Source: VRUB01 sp046758085 (lineage in GTDB: Bacteria; Pseudomonadota; Gammaproteobacteria; Acidiferrobacterales; SPGG2). From it: DNA of 11,939 bases. The position numbers and the translations under genes are program-made. Below are positions 1 through 7,600 of this stretch, piece by piece. The stretch's first letter is position 1, and every line of letters starts with the position of its first letter. The notes under the pieces are model-generated. The model worked only from the letters and a program-made list of their open reading frames with translations, made no database searches and was not told the DNA's origin. Location of the stretch: the NCBI GenBank assembly GCA_046758085.1, contig JBHHZP010000108.1:1-11939 (forward strand), given 5' to 3'.

Positions 1-58
1 CGAAACGCTTAAACACACCAAGACCGAGATGCCTTAGGAATGGGCTGCGCTCGAGAGA

Positions 59-164
59 CATGGATCGCACCTTGGTTTCCGAGACCGTCGCCAGCAGGGA
101 TGCTGGCGCCGAGCCTACACGGAAGTATCCACGGCGTGTCTCGGAAACCAAGGTGCGATCCATG
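59..164. repeat. Perfect 27-bp inverted repeat with nested hairpin
   Basis: Bases 59-85 are the exact reverse complement of 138-164 (27 of 27), separated by 52 bp. Inside the spacer, 89-96 (CGCCAGCA) pairs with 101-108 (TGCTGGCG) around a GGGA loop, so the unit can fold as a long stem capped by a second hairpin. The repeat stops abruptly at both ends: 58/165 and 86/137 do not pair. I see no target-site duplication flanking it and no T-run that would make a simple terminator. It could be a MITE-like or REP-like element, a recombination site, or part of a structured RNA. The sequence alone does not decide. Confidence 0.8.
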
Positions 165-192
165 CATCCGGCGGTTGTGGGACATTAGTGAT

Positions 193-330
193 GGCTAACA
201 GCCCATACCGGTGTCAGCGGAAGGCGACTGCTGGAGCCCCGCGGACGTCCCGCAACAGGCCCGATAGGGGAGGGACGCGGGCGCAAAAGGCGGAAGGCCG
301 GAGCCGCTCGCTGACACCGGTGAGTTAAAC
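193..330 (-). repeat. Inverted-repeat element with attC-like ends
   Basis: Bases 207-219 (ACCGGTGTCAGCG) are perfectly complementary to 309-321, enclosing about 89 bp of GC-rich sequence that has further short pairings, such as CGTCCC at 246-251 with GGGACG at 272-277. Read on the minus strand, straight after the dehydrogenase stop codon, the element is bounded by GTTTAAC (330-324), which fits the RYYYAAC left core of integron attC sites, and by GTTAGCC (199-193), which fits GTTRRRY except at one base. The spacing between core and arm is unequal (2 and 7 bases), which argues against a regular attC. No integrase gene is in the window. The inverted repeat is certain; the attC reading is speculative. 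Confidence 0.35.
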
Positions 331-332
331 GC

Positions 333-1871
333 CTATCTATCGCTACGCGACGAACCGATCGAGAAGTCAATGCCCTGCGCCAGCGGCAACTCGTCTCCCC
401 AGTTGATGGTCGTCGTCTGCCTGCGCATGTAGGCCTTCCAAGCATCGGAGCCGGCCTCGCGACCGCCGCCGGTGTCTTTTTCACCGCCAAAGGCGCCCCC
501 AATCTCCGCCCCGGACGTACCGATATTGATATTGGCGATGCCGCAGTCGCTGCCGGCTGCCGACAGGAATCGTTCACCGCTCCTCAGATCCCGAGTAAAG
601 ATCGCCGATGACAGTCCCTGTGGCACCCCGTTGTGGATCGCGATCGCCTCCTCCAGCGTCTTGTAAGTCATGATGTAGAGAATAGGCGCGAACGTCTCGC
701 GCTGCACCAGCTCCCATTGACTTTGTGCATGCACGATCGTTGGCTCAACAAAGTTTCCCGGCCCGGGCCGCACCTTGCCACCACAAAGCACCTCGCCACC
801 AAGCGCCTGGGCCTCGGCAATCGCCCCTTCATAACCCTCGACCGCATGCCGATCGATCAGCGGACCCATGAGGGTTTTCTCGTTCAGCGGATCACCGACC
901 GGGATCTGCTCGTAGGCGGACATCAATCGCGCAACCAGCTCATTATAAAGGCTTTGGTGGACGATGATCCGGCGCGTGGTGGTGCAGCGCTGACCGGCCG
1001 TGCCCACGGCACCAAAGACAATGGCCGGAACAGCGAGATCCAGGTCCGCGGTATCATCGACAACGATTGCATTGTTCCCACCCAATTCGAGAATCGTCTT
1101 ACCGAGACGTCCTGCGACGGTCTTTGCGACCTCACGACCGACCGCGGTCGAACCGGTAAACGAGATCAGCGGGATGCGTTTGTCGTTAATAAAACGATCG
1201 GCGACACTCGACGGCGCTGTTGCAACAATGAGCGAAAACACGCCCGGGTATCCCATCGCTTGGGTGACACGGTTGCAAATATTCTGCACGGCCACGGCGC
1301 ACAGCGGCGCCTTGGGGGAAGGTTTCCACACGACCACATCGCCTGCGATTGCCGCAATGAACGCATTCCAGGAGTACACGGCGACGGGAAAGTTAAACGC
1401 GGTGATCACACCGACGATGCCAAGCGGGTACCATTGCTCGTACATGCGATGTTGCGGGCGCTCGGATTGCATGGTGTTACCGTAGAGCATGCGTGACTGA
1501 CCCACGGCAAAATCGGCGATATCGATCATCTCCTGTACCTCGCCGTCGCCCTCGACCTTGATCTTGCCGACCTCCAGCGAGACCAGACTGCCAAGCGAAT
1601 CCTTGTGGGCCCGCAGCTCCTCGGAAATGCACCGCACCAGCTCCCCGCGCTTCGGTGCGGGTACCATGCGCCACTCTAAAAATGCCTCGTGCGCCTGCTC
1701 GATCACCGTGTCGTAGTCTTGCTCAGTGCAAAGGCTCACGCCGGCGATCAGTTCTTCACTCGCTGGGTTGTGCGAATGCAGCACCTCTGCTGCACTCGCC
1801 TGGCACCGGCCGGCACCGGGGTAAGCACCCGGATTCGTCGGCTCGATGCCGAGCTGCTCAAGAAAATCCAT
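333..1871 (-). CDS. amaB: ALDH7-family aldehyde dehydrogenase (probable alpha-aminoadipic semialdehyde dehydrogenase)
   Basis: This 512-residue soluble NAD-dependent dehydrogenase probably oxidises alpha-aminoadipic semialdehyde (in equilibrium with piperideine-6-carboxylate) to alpha-aminoadipate in lysine breakdown. Visible motifs are FNFP with N160, KPSP with K183, the FTGSTAVG nucleotide loop at 238-245, ELGGNN with general base E262, and GQRCTT with catalytic C296. The C-terminal stretch from about residue 448 to 500 (TSGAEIGGAFGGEK, then TGGGREAGSDAWK, then LPLAQGI) closely matches the aminoadipate anchor loop of human ALDH7A1 (antiquitin), which separates this family from generic ALDHs. 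Length equals the family norm. The start is well supported: a near-ideal GGAGGTGAT lies just upstream of the ATG. It is transcribed alone, divergent from arginase. A P5C or other semialdehyde substrate cannot be excluded, but the ALDH7 assignment is firm. Confidence 0.9.
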   Translation of the reverse strand: MDFLEQLGIEPTNPGAYPGAGRCQASAAEVLHSHNPASEELIAGVSLCTEQDYDTVIEQAHEAFLEWRMVPAPKRGELVRCISEELRAHKDSLGSLVSLEVGKIKVEGDGEVQEMIDIADFAVGQSRMLYGNTMQSERPQHRMYEQWYPLGIVGVITAFNFPVAVYSWNAFIAAIAGDVVVWKPSPKAPLCAVAVQNICNRVTQAMGYPGVFSLIVATAPSSVADRFINDKRIPLISFTGSTAVGREVAKTVAGRLGKTILELGGNNAIVVDDTADLDLAVPAIVFGAVGTAGQRCTTTRRIIVHQSLYNELVARLMSAYEQIPVGDPLNEKTLMGPLIDRHAVEGYEGAIAEAQALGGEVLCGGKVRPGPGNFVEPTIVHAQSQWELVQRETFAPILYIMTYKTLEEAIAIHNGVPQGLSSAIFTRDLRSGERFLSAAGSDCGIANINIGTSGAEIGGAFGGEKDTGGGREAGSDAWKAYMRRQTTTINWGDELPLAQGIDFSIGSSRSDR

Positions 1872-1936
1872 ATATCACCTCCCGTGCCGTATCCACATAA
1901 CCGCCCACACGGTTCGGAAACGCACGACTAAATAAA

Positions 1937-1964
1937 TGGTAACGAGACTCCATCAGAGTTACCA
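1937..1964. promoter_or_regulatory. Dyad TGGTAAC-N14-GTTACCA, possible operator
   Basis: TGGTAAC at 1937-1943 is perfectly mirrored by GTTACCA at 1958-1964. The inner 14 bases do not pair, so this looks like two half-sites for a dimeric regulator rather than an RNA hairpin. It ends 66 bp upstream of the dehydrogenase start, where an operator for that gene would be expected. It overlaps a second short palindrome, CCACGTGG (1962-1969). No regulator gene lies nearby, so the binding protein is unknown. Confidence 0.35.
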
Positions 1965-1996
1965 CGTGGAGCACAAAACAGTTCACAACCTGCAAC

Positions 1997-2067
1997 TCGC
2001 CGGTCTCAGCGCCCGGCGCCGGAGCGGCGGCGGGACTTCACCGCTCGCCTGTTGCTGACACCGGCGA
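1997..2067. repeat. Palindromic element related to the one at 207-321
   Basis: Bases 1997-2010 pair with 2054-2067 with one mismatch in 14. The right arm (GCTGACACCGGCGA) is nearly the same as the right arm of the element at 309-322 (GCTGACACCGGTGA). Both are also preceded by CCGCTCG a few bases to the left. The two copies differ in loop length (43 versus 89 bp) and in loop sequence. They lie on either side of the aldehyde dehydrogenase gene. This suggests a dispersed palindromic repeat family, though two copies alone are limited evidence. Confidence 0.5.
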
Positions 2068-2134
2068 CGCGCGAACGCGCAGTACTCGGTGCTGCGAGTA
2101 ATAACACCCGCTCGCAATGCATCTTTTACAGCAT

Positions 2135-2257
2135 CTATACTAATAATAGGCCGCCAACGCGGCCAGGTGATGCTGCCGTGGGCGTTTTGTCCCGCATATC
2201 GCTGAACAACGATGGGTAGCGTCTGTCGAAAATATTGTAAAGGGCAATCGAAAGCCC
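2135..2257 (-). pseudogene. Possible remnant of a TonB-dependent receptor C-terminus
   Basis: On the minus strand a roughly 40-residue frame reads GLSIALYNIFDRRYP and later SPGRVGGLLLV before a stop codon. This resembles the last beta strands of TonB-dependent outer-membrane receptors, where an 'L.N.FDRRY' motif is followed by a Gly-Arg turn and a hydrophobic final strand. The terminal aromatic residue normally found is missing, and upstream sequence in the same frame (to about 2400) shows no clear receptor sequence. If real, it is a decayed tail of a gene whose body is gone. It could also be a chance match in a short frame. Confidence 0.25.
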
Positions 2258-2531
2258 TTGCCGTGACCGGGATAAGGCGGCAGTCGTGCCTCGGGGTTTT
2301 CCGCAGCGCGGGGCCTGCCGATGATATGCCGCGGTACTCGAATATCGCGTTGCACGATCTTCCAATGCCCCCACAAATTTAGTGCGTGTTTGCGGAATCT
2401 GGCACGCCTCCTGCTACACCACTGTCTGGGTAGAAACGAGGAACAGCGCGATGTTGTGGCGTAGGGCATGGGAACCGCATACAAGCTCCCGGTTTGACAC
2501 CGGTGCCGCTCGGGCAAGCACTATTAGACCC

Positions 2532-3404
2532 ATGAGTATCATCGGCGCCGCCGTGGGGATCGGCGCCCAAGATACGCATTGCCGCCAGGGCCCGGACCGC
2601 CTGCAGGCGTGCGGGCTCATGGCGAGGCTGGCCGATGAGGCGCACGGGGTGTTCTGGGGCGGGACGGTGCGCGAGGACACAGGCGCCGACGTGGTATACG
2701 AATCCGCGCGTTTCTGCGAACGACTGGCGCGAAGGGTGTATGACGCCCTACAGGACAGCCCGCGGATAGGTGTTGTAGGTGGCGATCACTCCTGCGCCAT
2801 AGGCACCTGGAACGGCGTGCGCCAGGCCATCGCCGGCAGTGGCCCGCTTGGCCTGATCTGGATCGACGCGCACATGGACAGTCATACGCCCGACACGAGC
2901 CCAAGCGGGGCGCTGCACGGCATGCCGCTGGCTTGCCTGCTGGGCCACGGGCCCCAGGCACTAACAGGGCTTGGGGTAAACGGGCCGACTCTTGCGCCGC
3001 AACATGTATGCCTAATAGGGGTGCGCAGTTTCGAGCCCGCCGAGGCAGCGCTGTTGCAAAAGCTCGGGGTAGGCGTGTTCGACATGGACCAGGTACGCCG
3101 TTACGGCCTGGCCCGGGTGATGGACGATGCGCTCGCATATGTGCAGAAAAACACCGCTGGTTTTGGCATTTCGATCGATCTCGATGCCATTGACCCGCGC
3201 GATGCGCCAGGGGTGGGGTCGCCGGTGGACGCCGGTATTTGTGGCAAGGATCTTGCAGAATCCCTGTCTAATGTGGGGCGGCACTCGGGGCTGCTGGGCC
3301 TCGAGATAGCCGAGTTTAATCCGGACAAGGACGTGAACAACCGCACGGCTGAGCTGGTCATCGACTTGCTGGCCGCAACGGTTGGATTGAGAGGGGAACC
3401 ATGA
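2532..3404 (+). CDS. rocF: Arginase
   Basis: Arginase is a manganese enzyme that splits L-arginine into ornithine and urea in the cytoplasm. The 290-residue protein has all the ureohydrolase metal-site motifs: GGDHS (H86), DAHMDSHTP (D112, H114, D116) and SIDLDAIDP (D216, D218). H129 in SGALHGMP and E261 in EIAEFNP correspond to the conserved catalytic-region His and the guanidinium-binding Glu. The 'HTPDTSPSG' stretch favours arginase over agmatinase. I chose the ATG at 2532 because MSIIGAAVGIGA is a typical arginase N-terminus, but no Shine-Dalgarno sequence precedes it. An in-frame ATG at 2451 has GAGGA eight bases upstream and would add 27 residues without family resemblance. Its stop overlaps the next gene's start (ATGA), implying translational coupling to the aminotransferase that uses its product. 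Confidence 0.92.
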   Translation: MSIIGAAVGIGAQDTHCRQGPDRLQACGLMARLADEAHGVFWGGTVREDTGADVVYESARFCERLARRVYDALQDSPRIGVVGGDHSCAIGTWNGVRQAIAGSGPLGLIWIDAHMDSHTPDTSPSGALHGMPLACLLGHGPQALTGLGVNGPTLAPQHVCLIGVRSFEPAEAALLQKLGVGVFDMDQVRRYGLARVMDDALAYVQKNTAGFGISIDLDAIDPRDAPGVGSPVDAGICGKDLAESLSNVGRHSGLLGLEIAEFNPDKDVNNRTAELVIDLLAATVGLRGEP

Positions 3405-4618
3405 ATTCCACAATCGTTCTCGAAGAGATGCACGGGGCGCGTAATTACCACCCGCTGCCGATCGTATTGGTGCGCGGTGAGGGCGTCTACCTGTGGGACG
3501 ACGAAGGTAAGAACTACCTGGACATGATGAGCGCGTACTCGGCCGTAAGCTTCGGTCACGCCCATCCGCGCCTGGTCAAGGCACTGACCGAGCAAGCGCA
3601 ACGACTGGCCGTAGTCTCGCGCGCCTACCACACCGATCAGCTGCCGCTGTTCCTGGAAAAAATCTGCCGACTCACCGGGCAGGACCGGGCGCTGCCGATG
3701 AACACCGGCGCCGAGGCGGTGGAAACCGCACTCAAGGCCGCACGCAAGTGGGCATACAAGACCAAGGGCGTCCCCCACGACCGTGCCGAGATCATCACCT
3801 GCGAGGGCAACTTCCACGGGCGCACCATCGCCATTGTCGGCTTCTCCTCCGAGGAACAATACCGGGACGGCTTCGGGCCGTTTCCAGCAGGATTCAAGAG
3901 CATTCCCTACGGAGATGTGGCCGCACTCGAAGCGGCAATCACACCAAGCACGGCGGCGTTCCTGGTCGAGCCGATCCAGGGCGAGGCCGGCATCATCGTG
4001 CCACCCAAAGGCTATCTCGCAGAGTGTGCGCGCATCTGTCAGCAACATAATGTGCTTCTGATTTGCGATGAGGTACAGACCGGGCTTGGCCGAACCGGCA
4101 AGCTGCTCGCCTGCGAGCACGATGGCGTGAAGCCCGACGGGCTTATCCTGGGCAAGGCACTGGGTGGCGGCCTGCTTCCGGTGTCGCTGTTCCTGGCGCG
4201 CAATGATGTCATGCGCGTGTTCACGCCGGGTGATCACGGCAGTACTTTCGGTGGCAACCCGCTGGCCGCGGCGGTCGCGATCGAGGCGATTACCGTGCTT
4301 GTCGAGGAGAAGCTCGCCTCGCGTTCCGCGGCGCTGGGTAGTTACTTCTTGCGCAAGCTCAAATCCTTGAGCAGCCCCTTCATCAGAGACATCCGGGGCC
4401 GAGGGTTATTCATTGGCATGGAGATCGATCCGGCGAAGGCGAGCGCCCGTACCGTGTGTGAGCAACTGGCGCATCACGGGATCCTCAGCAAGGAGACCCA
4501 TGAGACCGTCGTGCGCTTCGCGCCACCGCTCGTGATCGAGCGCGAAGAGCTGGATTGGGCGTTCACGACTATTAAGGAAGTGCTCGCCACGATGAAGCCG
4601 CTGGTCAGTGCCGCGTGA
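3401..4618 (+). CDS. rocD: Ornithine aminotransferase
   Basis: This PLP-dependent class III aminotransferase moves the delta-amino group of ornithine to 2-oxoglutarate, giving glutamate-5-semialdehyde (P5C) and glutamate. In the 405-residue protein the PLP lysine is K252 (LGKALGGG) and the pyridine-N aspartate is D223 (CDEVQTG). Residues characteristic of true ornithine aminotransferases are visible: Y46 in AYSAVSFGH (the ornithine-specific Tyr, Y85 in the human enzyme), R141 in NFHGRT, E195 in EPIQGEAG and R372 in VRFAPPL. The K-to-D spacing equals that of the human enzyme. This separates it from acetylornithine or GABA aminotransferases. Translation probably starts at the ATG overlapping the arginase stop, preceded by GAGGGG four bases upstream. 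It converges on putA, whose second domain consumes its product. Confidence 0.93.
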   Translation: MNSTIVLEEMHGARNYHPLPIVLVRGEGVYLWDDEGKNYLDMMSAYSAVSFGHAHPRLVKALTEQAQRLAVVSRAYHTDQLPLFLEKICRLTGQDRALPMNTGAEAVETALKAARKWAYKTKGVPHDRAEIITCEGNFHGRTIAIVGFSSEEQYRDGFGPFPAGFKSIPYGDVAALEAAITPSTAAFLVEPIQGEAGIIVPPKGYLAECARICQQHNVLLICDEVQTGLGRTGKLLACEHDGVKPDGLILGKALGGGLLPVSLFLARNDVMRVFTPGDHGSTFGGNPLAAAVAIEAITVLVEEKLASRSAALGSYFLRKLKSLSSPFIRDIRGRGLFIGMEIDPAKASARTVCEQLAHHGILSKETHETVVRFAPPLVIEREELDWAFTTIKEVLATMKPLVSAA

Positions 4619-4619
4619 G

Positions 4620-4632
4620 GTAGACGCTCTAC
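4620..4632. other. Small hairpin between convergent genes
   Basis: The 41-bp gap between the aminotransferase stop and the end of putA contains GTAGA-CGC-TCTAC, a 5-bp stem with a 3-base loop. It has no T-run on either strand, so it is a weak candidate for a transcription end signal. Nothing better is visible in the gap, so transcripts from the two sides may overlap. Confidence 0.2.
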
Positions 4633-4659
4633 TCCCGCTTCAAGACGCGCCGCTTCCGG

Positions 4660-7600
4660 CTACTCGTCCTCTCCACCCATCGCCAACAAGGTCGCATTAC
4701 CACCGATTGCTGCGGTATTCACGGTGACGGTGCGCTCGGTGGCGAAGCGCTGCAGATAATGCGGTCCCCCCGCCTTCGGGCCTGTACCCGACAAGCCCTC
4801 GCCGCCGAAGGGTTGCACACCCACGGTGGCACCGATCATATTGCGATTCACATAGGTATTCCCCACATGCGCCCGCGCCCGCACGTAACGCACGGTCTCG
4901 TCGATGCGACTGTGGATGCCAAGCGTGAGGCCGTAACCCGTCGCGTTGATGGCACTGATCACGTTGTCGAGCTTGTCCCCCGCATATGGGATGACGTGCA
5001 GAATCGGGCCAAACACCTCGCGCTCGAGCACAGACAGGCGCTCGATCTCAAACGCGCGCGGGGCAAAAAAGATGCCGTGCTCGGTCTCGGGCGGCAACAG
5101 GACCTGGTAAATCAGCTTGCCCTCGTGCTGCATGCGCTTGGCATGTGCTTCCAACATGTCGCGCGCATCTTCATCGATGACCGGGCCCACATCAGTGGCG
5201 AGCAGCGCCGGATCACCGACCACAAGCTCGGCCATTGCCCCTTGCAGCAGACGCAGCACACGCGTGGCGATGTCTTGCTGCACGAACAGGATGCGGCACG
5301 CCGAGCAGCGCTGACCGGCGCTGTCGAATGCCGATGCCAGCACGTCGGACACGACTTGCTCCGGTAGCGCCGAGCTGTCGACAATCATGGCGTTCTGGCC
5401 GCCGGTCTCGGCGATCAGCGGCACTATCGGTCCCGTGCGCCTGGCCAGCACCTGATGGATCCCGCGCGCCGTCTCGGTGGAGCCGGTAAAGGCGACACCG
5501 CCAATACGCGCATCACCCACGAGCTGCGCGCCGACCCTGGCTCCTGTGCCGGGCAACAGCTGGAGCACCTCCGTGGGGATGCCGGCCTCGTGCAATAAAA
5601 CCGTTGCGAGCGACGCCACCAACGCAGTCTGCTCGGCGGGCTTGGCGATTACGGCATTGCCGGCCGCCAATGCTGCGGCAACCTGGCCGGTAAAAATCGC
5701 GAGCGGGAAGTTCCACGGACTGATGCACACGAACACGCCGCGCCCATGCAGGCTGAGCTGGTTGCGCTCCCCGGTGGGGCCCGGCAGCATGCGCTCGCCG
5801 CCGAACTGCTCGCGCGCCAGTGCGGCATAGTAGAGACAGAAATCGGTGGCCTCGCGCACTTCGGCCAAGGCGTCCGGTACGGACTTGCCGCCTTCGCGCA
5901 CGCACAGCGCCATCAGCTCGGCGCGATGCGCCTCCAGTAGATCGGCGCCCCGTTCTAAACAATCGGCCCGCTCGGCGGCGGCCATGCGGTCCCATTCGTG
6001 CGCGGCTGCGGCCGCACTGGCAACGGCATTGGCCACCGTGTCATCATCGGCTTCGAATACCCGGCCCACGACGCGGCGTCGGTCGGCTGGGTCCGTGACC
6101 GCGTGCTCGGTACCGCCGAGCCGCTTGCCTCCCACCAATGGCGCAGCCACCCGGGCTTGTTTCATGGCGTCTGCCATGGCGTGTGCCAGCGGCGCCAGTT
6201 CGTTGATATCGCTCAAGTTGATTCCGGCCGAGTTGCGGCGCTGCTCACCGTAGAGATCGCGTGGAAGCGCAATGCGTGGGTGGGGCTTCGGTTGCGCTTG
6301 CCGCGCCTTGATCACCGGGTCAGCAACGATTTCATCTACCGGCGCTTTTTCGTCGCTGACCCGGTTCACGAACGAGGTGTTGGCCCCGTTTTCGAGCAAC
6401 CGTCTGACGAGATACGGCAACAGGTCCTCGTGCGACCCTACCGGGGCATAGATACGACAAATGACATCGAGTTTCGTCGGGCCCACGAGCTCACCGTAGA
6501 GTCCCTGCCCCATGCCGTGCAGGCGCTGGAACTCGAAGCCGCGCTCCGCCCCCGCGATCTCCAGCACGAATGCGACCGTATGGGCATTATGGGTCGCGAA
6601 CTGCGGGTACAGCACGTCGCGCGCGACCCAGATCCGCTTCGCGCAGGCCATGTAGGAGACATCGGTCGAGGCCTTGCGCGTGAACACCGGGTAGCCGGCC
6701 AGACCCTGTTGTTGCGCATGCTTGATCTCCGTGTCCCAATACGCGCCCTTGACCAGACGCACCGGAATCCGCCGACGGTGTCTGCGCGCCAGCTCGATCA
6801 GCCATGTCACCACGTGCACCGCACGTTTCTGGTAGGCCTGCACGGCGAGGCCCAAGCCATGCCAATTGCGCAGATCACGCGCGCTATAGACGGCCTCAAA
6901 CACATCTAGCGTAATATCCAGGCGTTCGGCTTCCTCCGTGTCCAGGGTCATGGCGATCCCGGCCCGGGCAGCCTGGTTGGCCAACGCATGCACGCGCGGA
7001 ACCAGCTCGGCCATTACGCGCTCGCGCTGGCCAAACTCGAAGCGCGGGTGCAGTGCCGAGAGCTTCACGGAAATCCCGGGAGCGGCGAAGATATCGGTGC
7101 ACTCCTCGGCCTCGGTTGCCAGCGCATTGATCGCGTGCACATAGGCCTGATAGTACTGCTCCGCATCGTCGGCGCTTAAGGCCGCCTCGCCTAACATGTC
7201 GAAGGAGTGCAGGTAGTGCTGGTGCTCGGCGGTGTGGCTGCGCTTCAGCGCCTCCTCGATGGTGCGCCCCATAACGAACTGGTGGCCCATGATCCGCATC
7301 GCCTGGGTCAACGCGACGCGCACGACCGGCTCGCCGATGCGCGACGCGAGTCCGCCCAAGTAGCCGGTGATGTCATTCACGGCCTCGGGGGCGAGCTGGA
7401 CGATGCGCCCGGTGAGCATCAGCCCCCAGGTCGAGGCATTAACAAACAGCGATTGGCTGTGCCCGAGATGCTTGTCCCATTGCCCTTGCGCCAGCTTGTC
7501 CCGGATCAAGCGCTCGGCCGTTTGCGCATCGGGGATGCGCAGCAACGCCTCGGCCAGGCACATGAGCACTACGCCCTCCTCTGAGGACAGGTCGTACTCG

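Larger units (their letters stand above)
1..332. other. Intergenic stretch with two inverted-repeat elements
   Basis: I see no convincing gene here. The short open frames have no family resemblance and are low-complexity Arg/Pro/Ala translations of GC-rich DNA. Bases 1-58 show nothing I can interpret. The remainder is occupied by a 27-bp perfect inverted repeat (59-164) and by a second inverted-repeat element (about 193-330) that ends 3 bp short of the stop codon of the aldehyde dehydrogenase gene. Both lie downstream of that gene in its direction of transcription. Confidence 0.7.
1872..2531. other. 660-bp divergent intergenic region
   Basis: This region separates the minus-strand dehydrogenase from the plus-strand arginase, so promoters for both must lie here. 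I can identify the dehydrogenase RBS (next to 1871), a dyad at 1937-1964, a palindromic element at 1997-2067, and a possible degenerate TonB-receptor tail on the minus strand at about 2135-2257. A short stem CCGGT-N5-ACCGG at about 2490-2504 sits 27 bp before the arginase ATG. No convincing sigma-70 promoter stands out: TTGCAC at 2350 has no good -10 partner. The open frames here look non-coding apart from the possible receptor remnant. Confidence 0.6.

Noticed and set aside
1..332. CRISPR-like repeats
   Set aside because: The repeated sequence is inverted, not direct, and there is no regular spacer series or cas gene.
633..1496. Plus-strand open frame of 287 codons
   Set aside because: It is antisense to the ALDH7 gene. 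The translation is rich in Arg, Asp and His with no family signature.
3101..4237. Minus-strand open frame of 378 codons
   Set aside because: It spans the arginase and aminotransferase genes antisense, both of which have complete catalytic motifs. It has no domain of its own.
4620..4632. Strong bidirectional terminator between the convergent genes
   Set aside because: The stem is only 5 bp with no T-run on either side. It is listed only as a weak hairpin.
5998..6909. Long plus-strand open frame (303 codons) inside putA
   Set aside because: It lies wholly antisense to the well-conserved proline dehydrogenase region, has an Arg/His-rich low-complexity translation and no recognisable motif. It is a GC-rich shadow frame.
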